In this document: in pieces, positions 25,760 to 33,948 of the stretch | How positions within the stretch are numbered: position 1 is the stretch's first letter | Layout: each line of letters opens with the position of its first letter | Source: SZUA-430 sp044220975 | Lineage (GTDB): Bacteria; Pseudomonadota; Alphaproteobacteria; Micropepsales; Micropepsaceae | NCBI GenBank assembly: GCA_044220975.1 | Contig: JBGAPZ010000007.1 | Location: forward strand, 48,675 to 112,674 | DNA: 64,000 bases | Reading direction: 5' to 3' | Program-made: the position numbers and the translations under genes | Notes under the pieces: model-generated | The model's input: the letters and a program-made list of their open reading frames with translations, nothing else | Told to the model about the DNA's origin: nothing | Database searches by the model: none

Positions 25760-27397
25760 ATGGCAGCGCGGCGGAAGTTTTACGGCTGGGGTACGCAAGA
25801 CCAGGTCGTGGCCGAGGAGGAAACGGTCTTCCTCGCGCGGGTGTTTGCGCAAAAATTCGGCGCGACGCTGAAGCCGCCGCAGCCGGCGCCCAAGGTCGAA
25901 GACTTCGTGTTACGAGCGCCGCGCGTGGAGCCGCAGGGCGCAGTCGCGCGGCTATGCACCTATGACGCCCATGAGCGGCTGGTGCACGCGTACGGCAAGT
26001 CGTTCCCGGACTATGTGCGTATGCTTCAGGCCCACGTGCCCTGCCCGCCCGACGTCGTGGCCTATCCGGAGAACGAGGCAGATGTCGCAGCCGTGCTCGA
26101 TTGGGCATCGGGGGCAAACGTCGCCGTCATTCCGTTCGGCGGCGGATCGAGTGTTTGCGGCGGGGTCGAATGCGATGTCGGCGACGCCTATGCAGGTGTC
26201 GTGTCGCTCGATATGGCGCGCATGGGGCGTGTGCTTGAGATCGACTCGAAGAGCCGTGCCGCGCGCATTCAGGCGGGCGCATTCGGGCCTGCGCTGGAAG
26301 CGCAGCTAAAGGTGCACGGGCTGACGCTGAGGCATTTTCCGCAGAGCTTCGAGTACTCGACCTTGGGTGGTTGGATTGCCACGCGCTCGGGCGGTCACTT
26401 TGCTACGCTTTACACGCATATCGACGAATTCGTGGAGGCGATGCGCGTCGTCACCCCAGAGGGCACGATGGAGACACGGCGCCTGCCGGGATCGGGCGCG
26501 GGGCCGCAGCCGGAGCGGTTCATGCTGGGCTCCGAGGGGATCTTGGGCGTTATCACCGAGGCTTGGATGCGCCTACAAGATGCGCCGAAGTTCCGCGCGT
26601 CGGCCTCGGTTAAGTTCAACGACTTTTTCAAAGCGGCGGAGGCCGTGCGAGCGCTTTCGCAGTCGGGGCTCAATCCGTCGAACTGCCGCCTGATTGACGA
26701 GGAAGAGGCACTGGGCACGATGGCGGGCGACGGGTCGGCGTCGCTGCTCGTGCTTGCGTTCGAGAGTGCCGACCACCCGCAAGACGCAAAGTTCGCGCGT
26801 GCACTTGAGTTGGTGCGCGATCACGGGGGTGTTGCGGACGCCCCGAAGACCTCAGGCACAGAGCATCGCGAAGGAGCCGCAGGAGCCTGGCGCAATGCGT
26901 TCCTGCGCGCGCCGTTCTATCGTGAGGCTCTGACGCCGCTTGGTATCATCGTCGATACGTTCGAAACCGCAGTCACGTGGGATCGCTTCCCCGCGTTTCA
27001 TGCCGAAGTGAAGGCGCGCATGCACGATGTGCTCAATCGCGTTACCGGCAAGCCCGGCCATGTCACGTGCAGGTTCACGCACGTTTATCCGGACGGGCCT
27101 GCGCCTTACTTCACGTTCCAGGGGCTTGGCCGGATGAGCGCGTTGCTTGAGCAATGGCAGGAGATCAAAGCGGTCGCGAACGACGCCGTCGTGGCCGCCG
27201 GCGGGACGATCACGCATCACCATGCGGTCGGGCGCGACCATCGCCCCGGCTACACGCGCGAATGTCCACCGCTCTTCGCCGAGATGATGCGCGCGGCGAA
27301 GACCGCCGTCGATCCGAAGGGCATCATGAATCCGGGCGTGTTGATCGACCCGAGAGGCCGGCGTCTCGGCGTGCGCGGCGCGATGACAGGGGTTTGA
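25760..27397 (+). CDS. FAD-linked oxidase, alkyldihydroxyacetonephosphate-synthase-like
   Basis: 545 residues of the VAO/AGPS flavoprotein family. An N-terminal segment (YGWGTQDQVV) precedes the FAD domain, with the pyrophosphate loop PFGGGSSVCGGVE near residue 135 and GGWIATRSGGHFATLYTHID. The C-terminal active-site motif ITHHHAVGRDHRPGY matches the His-rich HHH of AGPS. AGPS exchanges an acyl for an alkyl chain in ether-lipid synthesis. Many bacterial relatives are instead D-2-hydroxyacid-type oxidases, so the reaction stays open. The following GNAT gene starts 3 bases after the stop. Confidence 0.85.
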   Translation: MAARRKFYGWGTQDQVVAEEETVFLARVFAQKFGATLKPPQPAPKVEDFVLRAPRVEPQGAVARLCTYDAHERLVHAYGKSFPDYVRMLQAHVPCPPDVVAYPENEADVAAVLDWASGANVAVIPFGGGSSVCGGVECDVGDAYAGVVSLDMARMGRVLEIDSKSRAARIQAGAFGPALEAQLKVHGLTLRHFPQSFEYSTLGGWIATRSGGHFATLYTHIDEFVEAMRVVTPEGTMETRRLPGSGAGPQPERFMLGSEGILGVITEAWMRLQDAPKFRASASVKFNDFFKAAEAVRALSQSGLNPSNCRLIDEEEALGTMAGDGSASLLVLAFESADHPQDAKFARALELVRDHGGVADAPKTSGTEHREGAAGAWRNAFLRAPFYREALTPLGIIVDTFETAVTWDRFPAFHAEVKARMHDVLNRVTGKPGHVTCRFTHVYPDGPAPYFTFQGLGRMSALLEQWQEIKAVANDAVVAAGGTITHHHAVGRDHRPGYTRECPPLFAEMMRAAKTAVDPKGIMNPGVLIDPRGRRLGVRGAMTGV

Positions 27398-27400
27398 ACT

Positions 27401-27883
27401 ATGACGACTACGGTCCGAATGGCTTCGGCGGGTGACGTGCAGGCCATGGCGGCGTTGCTCGCAGTGAAGCGGCAGATGCTTGAGAGCTTTGAGCCCGTGA
27501 TGTGGCGGCCGAGCGAAATCGCCGCACAGCTGACGCCGCAGTTCTTCACGCACCATGTGGGGCAACCGAACGTAATCGCGCGCATAGCCGAAGACGGCGG
27601 GCGGTTCTTGGGGTTCGTCATGGGTACACTGCAGGACCCGCCGCCGGTCTACGCGCCGGGCGGCAAGACCGTGCTGATCGACGATTTCGCGGTGGTCGAT
27701 GGTGCGGAGGGCGACAGCGCCGCATCGCAATTGCTCGACGCGGTGATCAGCGAAGCACGCGCGCGCGGCGCAGTGCAGATCATAGCTGTCGCCGCCGCGC
27801 GAGATACCCGCGCGTCGCGCTGGTTCGAAGACAAGAAACTGCGTGTCGCCAGCCAATGGTGGACACGCACGCTGACGCACTGA
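27401..27883 (+). CDS. GNAT-family N-acetyltransferase
   Basis: 160 residues. The N-terminal strand TTVRMASAGDVQAMAALLAVKRQM and the central VLIDDFAVVDGAEGDSAASQLLDAVISEA make up motif A, though the usual RxxGxG is replaced by GDSAASQ. The end, DTRASRWFEDKKLRVASQWWTR, is motif B. The loop change may weaken acetyl-CoA binding. It follows the flavoprotein by 3 bases and is co-transcribed with it. Acceptor unknown. Confidence 0.78.
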   Translation: MTTTVRMASAGDVQAMAALLAVKRQMLESFEPVMWRPSEIAAQLTPQFFTHHVGQPNVIARIAEDGGRFLGFVMGTLQDPPPVYAPGGKTVLIDDFAVVDGAEGDSAASQLLDAVISEARARGAVQIIAVAAARDTRASRWFEDKKLRVASQWWTRTLTH

Positions 27884-27894
27884 CCGGCTCGTAT

Positions 27895-28863
27895 TTACGC
27901 CAGCTTCGTCTGAAGATTGGCGAAGAGCGGGTTGTCGGCGGCGAAGATATAGTCGGCGCGTTCCGAAGTGACGGTGCCTTGGGCGCCGCTGGCGCGCAGG
28001 AAGGTGATTGCCGTTGAAAGATTTGCGTCGGGAACAACGACCGTCGCTTCACCGCTTGCCGATTTCGAGAGAAGCTTGGCGCCGAGCGTGTGTTCAAGCG
28101 CGGGGAGCGCTGCTTCCACACCAGGATCGAGTCGCACGCGGATGATTTGGGCGCGCTTGGCCAGCGCGCGGGCGGCGATACGTTCCAGGATGAGGCGAGC
28201 CGCGGCGCGCACGGTATCAGGCCATTGCGCGTCGAGGCTTGCGGCCAGCACCGCTTGGCTCTCGAGGATGAGGCCGTCGTCGAGCACTTTCAGATCGTTC
28301 GCGGCAAGTGTCGTGCCCGTCGTCGTGATGTCGACGATCGCTTCCGCGGTTCCAGCCGCAGGTGCGCCTTCGGTGGCGCCAAAACTCTCTACGATTCGGT
28401 AGTCGCCGATGCCGTGCCCGGCAAAAAAGTCGCGCGTCAGGTTTACGTATTTGGTCGCGACACGAAGGCGGCGGTGATGGCGCGTACGGAAGCTCGCCGC
28501 CACGTCGTCGAGATCTGACATCGCCGAGACGTCGATCCATGCCCGCGGAACGGCAACCACCACGTTGGCGCGGCCGAAGCCGAGCTTTTCGACGACGAGC
28601 GTGCGTTCTGCAGCGGCTTGTCCATGTTCGCGCAAGAGGTCTTCGCCGCTGATGCCGAAGTGCACGCGTCCTGCGTTCAGTTCGTCGGCGATTTCAGCAG
28701 CGGAGAGCAGTGCGACCGCTACGTTGTCGACGCCCGACAGCTTCGCTGCGTAGTCGCGCGTACCGCGGGATTGGTTGACGTTCAGGCCCGCATCGGCGAG
28801 GAACGCGAGCGCTTGTTCCTGCAGGCGGCCTTTGGATGGGATCGCGAAGATGAGCGCGCTCAT
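27895..28863 (-). CDS. hisG: ATP phosphoribosyltransferase, catalytic subunit HisG
   Basis: 322 residues. It joins ATP and PRPP to phosphoribosyl-ATP, the first step of histidine synthesis. The N-terminus IFAIPSKGRLQEQALAFL and the PRPP loop region EAIVDITTTGTTLAANDLKVLDDG are diagnostic. The last 75 residues (EATVVVPDANLSTAITFLRASGAQGTV) resemble the C-terminal regulatory domain of long HisG, although the partner HisZ is encoded next to it. The start overlaps the hisZ stop (ATGA). It is the last gene of hisS-hisZ-hisG. Confidence 0.95.
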   Translation of the reverse strand: MSALIFAIPSKGRLQEQALAFLADAGLNVNQSRGTRDYAAKLSGVDNVAVALLSAAEIADELNAGRVHFGISGEDLLREHGQAAAERTLVVEKLGFGRANVVVAVPRAWIDVSAMSDLDDVAASFRTRHHRRLRVATKYVNLTRDFFAGHGIGDYRIVESFGATEGAPAAGTAEAIVDITTTGTTLAANDLKVLDDGLILESQAVLAASLDAQWPDTVRAAARLILERIAARALAKRAQIIRVRLDPGVEAALPALEHTLGAKLLSKSASGEATVVVPDANLSTAITFLRASGAQGTVTSERADYIFAADNPLFANLQTKLA

Positions 28864-30026
28864 GCGCCACCGCCCTGAGCGCTGCGGGCCGCGAGTGTTC
28901 GCTCGCCGAACATCGCAAGGCCGACGGCCGGCGCTGACTTCGGTGCGCCAAGTGCCGTCAAAAGGTTGTCATAGCGGCCGCCGCCTGCAAGCGGCGCAGG
29001 TACCGTGGCGACGCGGAACTCGAACACGAAGCCGGTGTAGTATTCCATGTTCCGCCCAAACTGGGCTGCGAACGTGGCGCGATTCAGGCTGACGCCATGG
29101 CGTTCGATGAGACCGAGCCGGCGTTCGAGGGCTGCAATGGCAGGGTCGAGCGAGACGGACGCGGTGCGCGCGAGCTTGCGCAGCGTGTCGGCGGCTTGCG
29201 ACGCGGGCACCTTCACATCGAGGTAGGCCGCAATCGCGTCGGCGACGGCGCGCGGCAAGCGCGCGGACGAAGCGTCGGCGGCTTGGTCGAGGAAACGGTC
29301 GGTGATCTCTTCAATCGTGCGCGTTCCGATCGGCTTGATGCCGCCGAGCGCCAGCGCTTCTTGCACCACTGCGCGTGCTTCGACAGGCGGCAGTGTGCCC
29401 ACGTGGGCGAGGAACGCGTTTCCGGTTTCGGCTTCGCCGGTAAGACGCTTCAATAGCTCGTTCAAGTACGCGGGGCGCCATACGTGGCGACGCAGCCGCT
29501 CTGCGCGTCGTGGCGCCAAGCCCAATGCTTCGAGAAGGCTTGAGAAGATGCTGAGGTCGCCCACGGTGACGTCCACGTTCTTCAGCCCCGAACGCGCGAG
29601 GGCGTTATCGGTAAGGACCAGCGCTTCCGCGTCGGCGGCGGCCGGATTTGCCGCATTGATGTTCTCAAGACCGGCGTGCGTCGCTTGCCCCGGTTTGTTC
29701 GGCTCTTTCGGATTGTGGCGAAAGACAGGGCCCGCGTAACAGAGCTTGGCCGCCCGATCGGCCTTTGGCGTGCGCGCGAGATAGGCTTGGCAAGTCGGGA
29801 TTGTGAGATCCGGGCGCAGGCAAAGTTCGCTGCCGCCGGGACCGCTGAATACGTAAGTGCGACGGCGCAGATCTTCGCCCATGCGATCGAGGAACGCGTC
29901 GGCGGGTTGCACGATCGCGGGCTCGATGCGCTCTGCCCCGTAGGTTTTGAACACGTCGAGCCACGCTGCCGTTTGCGCGTCGAGCGCGGTCAGCGTGTCG
30001 ACATCGTATGGCGGGGCGGCGATCAT
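28860..30026 (-). CDS. hisZ: ATP phosphoribosyltransferase regulatory subunit HisZ
   Basis: 388 residues from ATG 30026, overlapping the hisS stop by four bases. It is a class II tRNA-synthetase-like protein without the HisRS anticodon-binding domain. Marks are YVFSGPGGSELCLRPDLTIPTCQAYL, KLCYAGPVFRHNP and FGRNMEYYTGFVFEFRV, with GGGRYDNLL near the C-terminus. HisZ forms a hetero-octamer with HisG and gives it histidine feedback control. Its place directly between hisS and hisG confirms the call. Confidence 0.94.
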   Translation of the reverse strand: MIAAPPYDVDTLTALDAQTAAWLDVFKTYGAERIEPAIVQPADAFLDRMGEDLRRRTYVFSGPGGSELCLRPDLTIPTCQAYLARTPKADRAAKLCYAGPVFRHNPKEPNKPGQATHAGLENINAANPAAADAEALVLTDNALARSGLKNVDVTVGDLSIFSSLLEALGLAPRRAERLRRHVWRPAYLNELLKRLTGEAETGNAFLAHVGTLPPVEARAVVQEALALGGIKPIGTRTIEEITDRFLDQAADASSARLPRAVADAIAAYLDVKVPASQAADTLRKLARTASVSLDPAIAALERRLGLIERHGVSLNRATFAAQFGRNMEYYTGFVFEFRVATVPAPLAGGGRYDNLLTALGAPKSAPAVGLAMFGERTLAARSAQGGGA

Positions 30027-31504
30027 GGCTTCGTTCGACGGGCCATGATTTTCTTGACCGCAGCAATCAGATCCGCACGCGGGACTGTGACTTGTGCTTC
30101 GGCGCCCTTGGCCCATTGCGTGCGGTCTTTGATTTCCTTCGCTTGTTCCGCGCCGAGGGCAAGGTCCTTCAGCGTGATCACGCCCTTCGCGCGTTCATCG
30201 CTGCCTTCGATGACGGCGACGGGGCTCAGGCGCTTGTCGGCATACTTGAGCTGCGCCTTCATGCCAGAGGTTCCCGTGTAAACCTCGGCGCGCACGCCGG
30301 CGTCGCGGAGCTCCTTTGCCATCGCGACGTAGGACGAGGTTGCGTCCTTGTCCATGGCGAGCACGACGACCGGGCCCAAAGCCGCTTCGCTTGCGCCGCG
30401 CGAGGCGAGTGCCGCGCGAAGGCGGCTGACGCCAATCGAAATGCCGGTGGCCGGAACCTGTACGCCTTTGAAACGCGTCACCAGATCGTCGTAGCGGCCG
30501 CCGCCGATGACCGAGCCGACGCGCACCGACACACCGTCTTCATTTTTGATGTCGAACGTGAGTTCGGCTTCGATGACGGGGCCGGTGTAGTAGGCAAGGC
30601 CGCGCACAACGGAGGGATCGAAGCGTACGCGCTTTGCGTCGTAGCCCGCGCCGGTCAGCGCGGCGTCGATTTGGCGGAGTTCGGCGACACCTGCCTGTCC
30701 GTCGGCGCTGTCGCCGACGACACGCTCGAGTTCGTTGCAGAAAGAACCGCGATCTTCGACACTGGCTTGTGTGAACGCGAGCACACGCGCGATCGCGTCC
30801 GGCGGCAGGTTCGCGCCTTTGGTGAAGTCGCCTGATTCGTCCTTGCGACCGGGCCCTAAGAGACCGCGCACAGCGTCCGCGCCGAGTCGATCCAACTTGT
30901 CGATCGCGCGCAGGACGGCAAGACGTTGGCCCTCGCCCTCCGGACCTTTCGCGATGCCGATCGATTCCAGGACGCCGTTCAGGACTTTGCGGTTGTTGAC
31001 CTTGACGATGTAGTCGCCGGCAAGCCCCAACTTCTCCAGCGTGTCACAACTCATCATGCAGAGTTCGGCGTCGGCCAGCATGTTGGCCGTGCCGACAGTG
31101 TCTGCGTCGAACTGCGTGAATTCGCGGTAGCGACCGGGCCCCGGCTTTTCGTTGCGGAAGACTTGGCCGACTTGATAGCGGCGGAAGGGCTTGGGCAGCG
31201 CGTCGTAGTTCTCGGCCACGAAGCGGGCGAGGGGGGCGGTCAAGTCGTAGCGCAGCGACAGCCATTGCTCATCATCGTCGCGAAACGCGAACACGCCTTC
31301 GTTCGGGCGGTCTTGATCGGGCAGGAATTTGCCCAGCGCGTCGGCGAACTCGATCACCGGCGTTTCGAGCGGGTCGAAGCCGTAGGATTCGTAGACGCCG
31401 CGAATGGTCTCAAGCATGCTGCGCTCGGCCAAAAGCTCCGCGCCCAGCCGGTCGCGGAAGCCGCGCGGCTTTTCGGCATTGGCTTTGACGGGTTTGTCGC
31501 TCAT
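30023..31504 (-). CDS. hisS: Histidine-tRNA ligase, alphaproteobacterial type
   Basis: 493 residues with SD AGAGAG before the ATG. It begins KPRGFRDRLGAELLAERSMLE, the divergent alphaproteobacterial form. Motif 2 is FRNEKPGPGRYREFTQFDAD, the HisA-type motif is VVRGLAYYTGPVIE, motif 3 includes GSVIGGGRYDDL, and a C-terminal anticodon-binding domain follows (VVVLAMDKDATSSYVAMAKELRDAG). It charges tRNA-His in the cytoplasm. In Caulobacter this HisRS type does not need G-1 and reads A73, U72 and the anticodon. The tRNA-His in this window has that set. It begins the hisS-hisZ-hisG operon. Confidence 0.96.
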   Translation of the reverse strand: MSDKPVKANAEKPRGFRDRLGAELLAERSMLETIRGVYESYGFDPLETPVIEFADALGKFLPDQDRPNEGVFAFRDDDEQWLSLRYDLTAPLARFVAENYDALPKPFRRYQVGQVFRNEKPGPGRYREFTQFDADTVGTANMLADAELCMMSCDTLEKLGLAGDYIVKVNNRKVLNGVLESIGIAKGPEGEGQRLAVLRAIDKLDRLGADAVRGLLGPGRKDESGDFTKGANLPPDAIARVLAFTQASVEDRGSFCNELERVVGDSADGQAGVAELRQIDAALTGAGYDAKRVRFDPSVVRGLAYYTGPVIEAELTFDIKNEDGVSVRVGSVIGGGRYDDLVTRFKGVQVPATGISIGVSRLRAALASRGASEAALGPVVVLAMDKDATSSYVAMAKELRDAGVRAEVYTGTSGMKAQLKYADKRLSPVAVIEGSDERAKGVITLKDLALGAEQAKEIKDRTQWAKGAEAQVTVPRADLIAAVKKIMARRTKP

Positions 31505-31515
31505 CGCTCTCTAAT

Positions 31516-31610
31516 CCAGGGCCGCGTTGGTACCCCGGCAGCGCCGCGCCAGCAAGGCGGGAGAGATTAATGAGCGCCCTGGGACCGTGAGCGTTTCCGC
31601 ACACGGTCCC
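31516..31610 (-). promoter_or_regulatory. Structured leader before hisS
   Basis: The 118-base gap before hisS holds a strong hairpin on the minus strand. Arms GGGACCGTG and CACGGTCCC (31610-31602 and 31589-31581) are followed by a T-T mismatch, then GCG-CGC closed by a GAAA tetraloop. A second 7-base helix can form between GCCCTGG (31522-31516) and CCAGGGC (31582-31576). It ends 3 bases before the hisS SD AGAGAG. The two helices share two bases, so they may compete. It may be a regulatory leader, or the first hairpin may end the PQQ-dehydrogenase transcript; it has no T-run. Confidence 0.5.
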
Positions 31611-31622
31611 GATGTTGGCGCG

Positions 31623-33875
31623 TCAGTTCGGCGGCGGTGCGGGCGGGGTGGCCGCGGCCTTTTGTTGTGCGTCGTAGGCTTGGTGGGCGCCGTGGAGGAC
31701 GTAGGCGTGGATTGCCTTCACATCGTCTTCGTTGATCTGGTCTGCGAACGAGGCCATGCCGTTTGCCTTGCGCTCGCCGTCTAGAACGATTTCCTTGTAG
31801 CGAGCAAACGTCTCAGGCGTGGAGTAGCGCAAGTCCGGTACGACGCCTGCGCTCATCGCGAAGAAGCCGTGGCAGACGGCGCAGTAGCGATGGAACACTT
31901 GGTCGCCCTTCGCGATTGTCGCCGCGTTCGCCGTTTCGGCAGGCGGTTCGACCAGCGGCGTTTGCGGGATCGCAGGCGCTTCGATCGTCTTCTGGCCGCC
32001 GAGCTTGAACGCGAAGATCTTTCCAGCGTTGCCGTACTTCAAAATCGCGTCCGCGGGTTCGGGCGAAAGCGTCAAGCCGACACCGCCCCACCCTGCGAGC
32101 ACCGCCACGTACTGCTCGCCGTCGATGCTGTAGGTCACCGGCGGCGCGATGATGCCGGTCTTGGCGTCGATCTTCCAAACCTCTTCGCCGGTGTCGGCTT
32201 TCCAGGCCGAGAACAGACCGTCACCCGAACCCGCAAAAACCAGATCGCCCGCCGTGGTCAGGACGCCGCCGTTCCAGAATGTAGCTTGCTTCACCCGCCA
32301 AGCTTCTTTCTGATTGATCGGATCCCACGCGAGCAGAAATCCTTCCGGGACCGGCAGCGCTTGACCGGCTGCAATTGCTTTCGCGGTGAAGGTCGACATC
32401 GCCCCGAAATCGAGACCGGTGTTCCACGCTCCCGGACGGACCTGGCGGCTCTTGTCGAAGCTGAAAAGCTGCGGCACCAAGTGAGCGGGGATGTAGACGA
32501 GCTTCGTCTTCGGATTGAACGCCATCGGTTGCCAGTTGTGGCCGCCGTGCGGCGAGGGCTGAACCATCTTCGGGCTGTCGCGATAGGCGGTCGCCGGATT
32601 TTCGATCGGCCGGCCCTTTGCGTCCAAACCCTTTGCCCATGTTACAGGGACATAGTCCTTGCCGGAGATGAACTGCCCGTTCGTACGGTCCAGCACGTAG
32701 AAGAACCCGTTCTTCGGCGCGTGCAGAAGCGTCTTGCGCATCTGGCCGTTGATTTCGAGATCGGCCAAGATGATGTGCTGAGTGGCGGTGAAGTCCCAGG
32801 AATCGCCCGGCGTTTCTTGGAAGTACCAAGCCATCTCGCCGGTGTCGGGTTTGATCGCAACGATCGACGACAGATAGAGATTGTCGCCGCCGCCGGGCGA
32901 GCGCAGATAGCGGCTCCACGGGCTACCGTTGCCGGTGCCGATGTAGAGCAAATCGAGGTCGGGATCGTAGGCCATCGAGTCCCACACGGTGCCGCCGCCG
33001 CCGACTTCCCAATATTTCCAACCGGGCCCGGGATCAGCCTTCCATGTCGGGAGGGCTGCTTTCAGATGCTCGTTCTCGACAGGTGCCCGCGGGTCGCCAG
33101 GCACGGTGTAGAAACGCCAGAGCTGGCGGCCGGTGTCGACGTCGTAAGCGGTGATGTAACCGCGCACGCCAAGTTCGGCACCGCCATTGCCGATGATGAC
33201 TTTGCCTTTGATGATGCGTGGCGCGCCGGTGACCGTGTAGGGCTTGTTGCGGTCGACCGTCTGGACTTCCCAGATCGGCTTTCCGTTTCTCGCGTCGAGA
33301 GCGACGAGCCTGCCGTCGAGCGTGCCCACATAGACGCGACCCTTCCAGACAGCCACGCCGCGATTGACAACGTCGCAGCAGGGCTTGCGGCCTGTTTCGC
33401 CGGGGACTTTGGGATCGTAGGTCCACAGCTCCTCACCCGACTTTGCGTCGAGCGCGTAGACCTTGCTCCACGAGCCCGTCGCAAACATCACGCCGTCGAC
33501 GACAATGGGCGAAGCTTCGAGGCCGCGGATTGTGTCCGTATCGTAGGTCCAGGCGAGGCCCAGATCCTTCACGTTGCCCGCATTGATTTTGTCGAGCGGC
33601 GAGTAGCGCTGTTCGCCGTAGGTGCGGCCGTGCGCGAGCCAGTTTTGCGGTTCGGAATCGGCGTCGACGATGCGGGCACCGTCGAGATTGTTGACGGCAT
33701 TGCCGATGCGCCTGGCCGTCGTTTGCGCCTTACTGACATCGACGGGTTGGCTTCCCGTCATCACGTCGGTGATCGTCGTGGGCTGACCACCGAAGGAGCG
33801 GCCGAGAATGGGGATCGCGAGCACGAGCGCTACGGCTGCCGCGACGAGTGCGAGACGAGTGTTCTCCGATGTCAT
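31623..33875 (-). CDS. PQQ-dependent quinohemoprotein alcohol dehydrogenase
   Basis: 750 residues. An N-terminal signal/anchor helix (LALVAAAVALVLAIPIL) precedes an eight-bladed PQQ propeller. The vicinal disulfide is in GRKPCCDVVNRG. The tryptophan-docking repeats (GEELWTYDP, GRQLWRFYT, GEMAWYFQE, GEEVWKIDA) are clear. The catalytic Asp lies in GGGDNLYLSS. The position two residues after it is Leu, not the extra Asp of lanthanide enzymes, so Ca2+ is likely. A C-terminal cytochrome c domain holds CAVCH, as in type II enzymes. It oxidises alcohols in the periplasm and passes electrons to a cytochrome or quinone. Confidence 0.93.
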   Translation of the reverse strand: MTSENTRLALVAAAVALVLAIPILGRSFGGQPTTITDVMTGSQPVDVSKAQTTARRIGNAVNNLDGARIVDADSEPQNWLAHGRTYGEQRYSPLDKINAGNVKDLGLAWTYDTDTIRGLEASPIVVDGVMFATGSWSKVYALDAKSGEELWTYDPKVPGETGRKPCCDVVNRGVAVWKGRVYVGTLDGRLVALDARNGKPIWEVQTVDRNKPYTVTGAPRIIKGKVIIGNGGAELGVRGYITAYDVDTGRQLWRFYTVPGDPRAPVENEHLKAALPTWKADPGPGWKYWEVGGGGTVWDSMAYDPDLDLLYIGTGNGSPWSRYLRSPGGGDNLYLSSIVAIKPDTGEMAWYFQETPGDSWDFTATQHIILADLEINGQMRKTLLHAPKNGFFYVLDRTNGQFISGKDYVPVTWAKGLDAKGRPIENPATAYRDSPKMVQPSPHGGHNWQPMAFNPKTKLVYIPAHLVPQLFSFDKSRQVRPGAWNTGLDFGAMSTFTAKAIAAGQALPVPEGFLLAWDPINQKEAWRVKQATFWNGGVLTTAGDLVFAGSGDGLFSAWKADTGEEVWKIDAKTGIIAPPVTYSIDGEQYVAVLAGWGGVGLTLSPEPADAILKYGNAGKIFAFKLGGQKTIEAPAIPQTPLVEPPAETANAATIAKGDQVFHRYCAVCHGFFAMSAGVVPDLRYSTPETFARYKEIVLDGERKANGMASFADQINEDDVKAIHAYVLHGAHQAYDAQQKAAATPPAPPPN

Positions 33876-33948
33876 GAAGTCCGCCCTTGAGGATTGTTTA
33901 TCGTTGTTGCGCGCACGGTAGCCATCCGGCGCGGCGGCTGCAACGGGC

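Noticed and set aside
31505..31622. T-box riboswitch before hisS
   Set aside because: GGGGTACCAACGCGG looks a little like the T-box core, but the leader is only 118 bases, has no stem I with a specifier loop and no terminator. T-boxes are also not expected in this lineage.
31869..33890. 673-residue open frame opposite the PQQ dehydrogenase
   Set aside because: It is antisense to a gene with clear PQQ and haem motifs; the composition is Arg/Asp-rich and no domain is visible.
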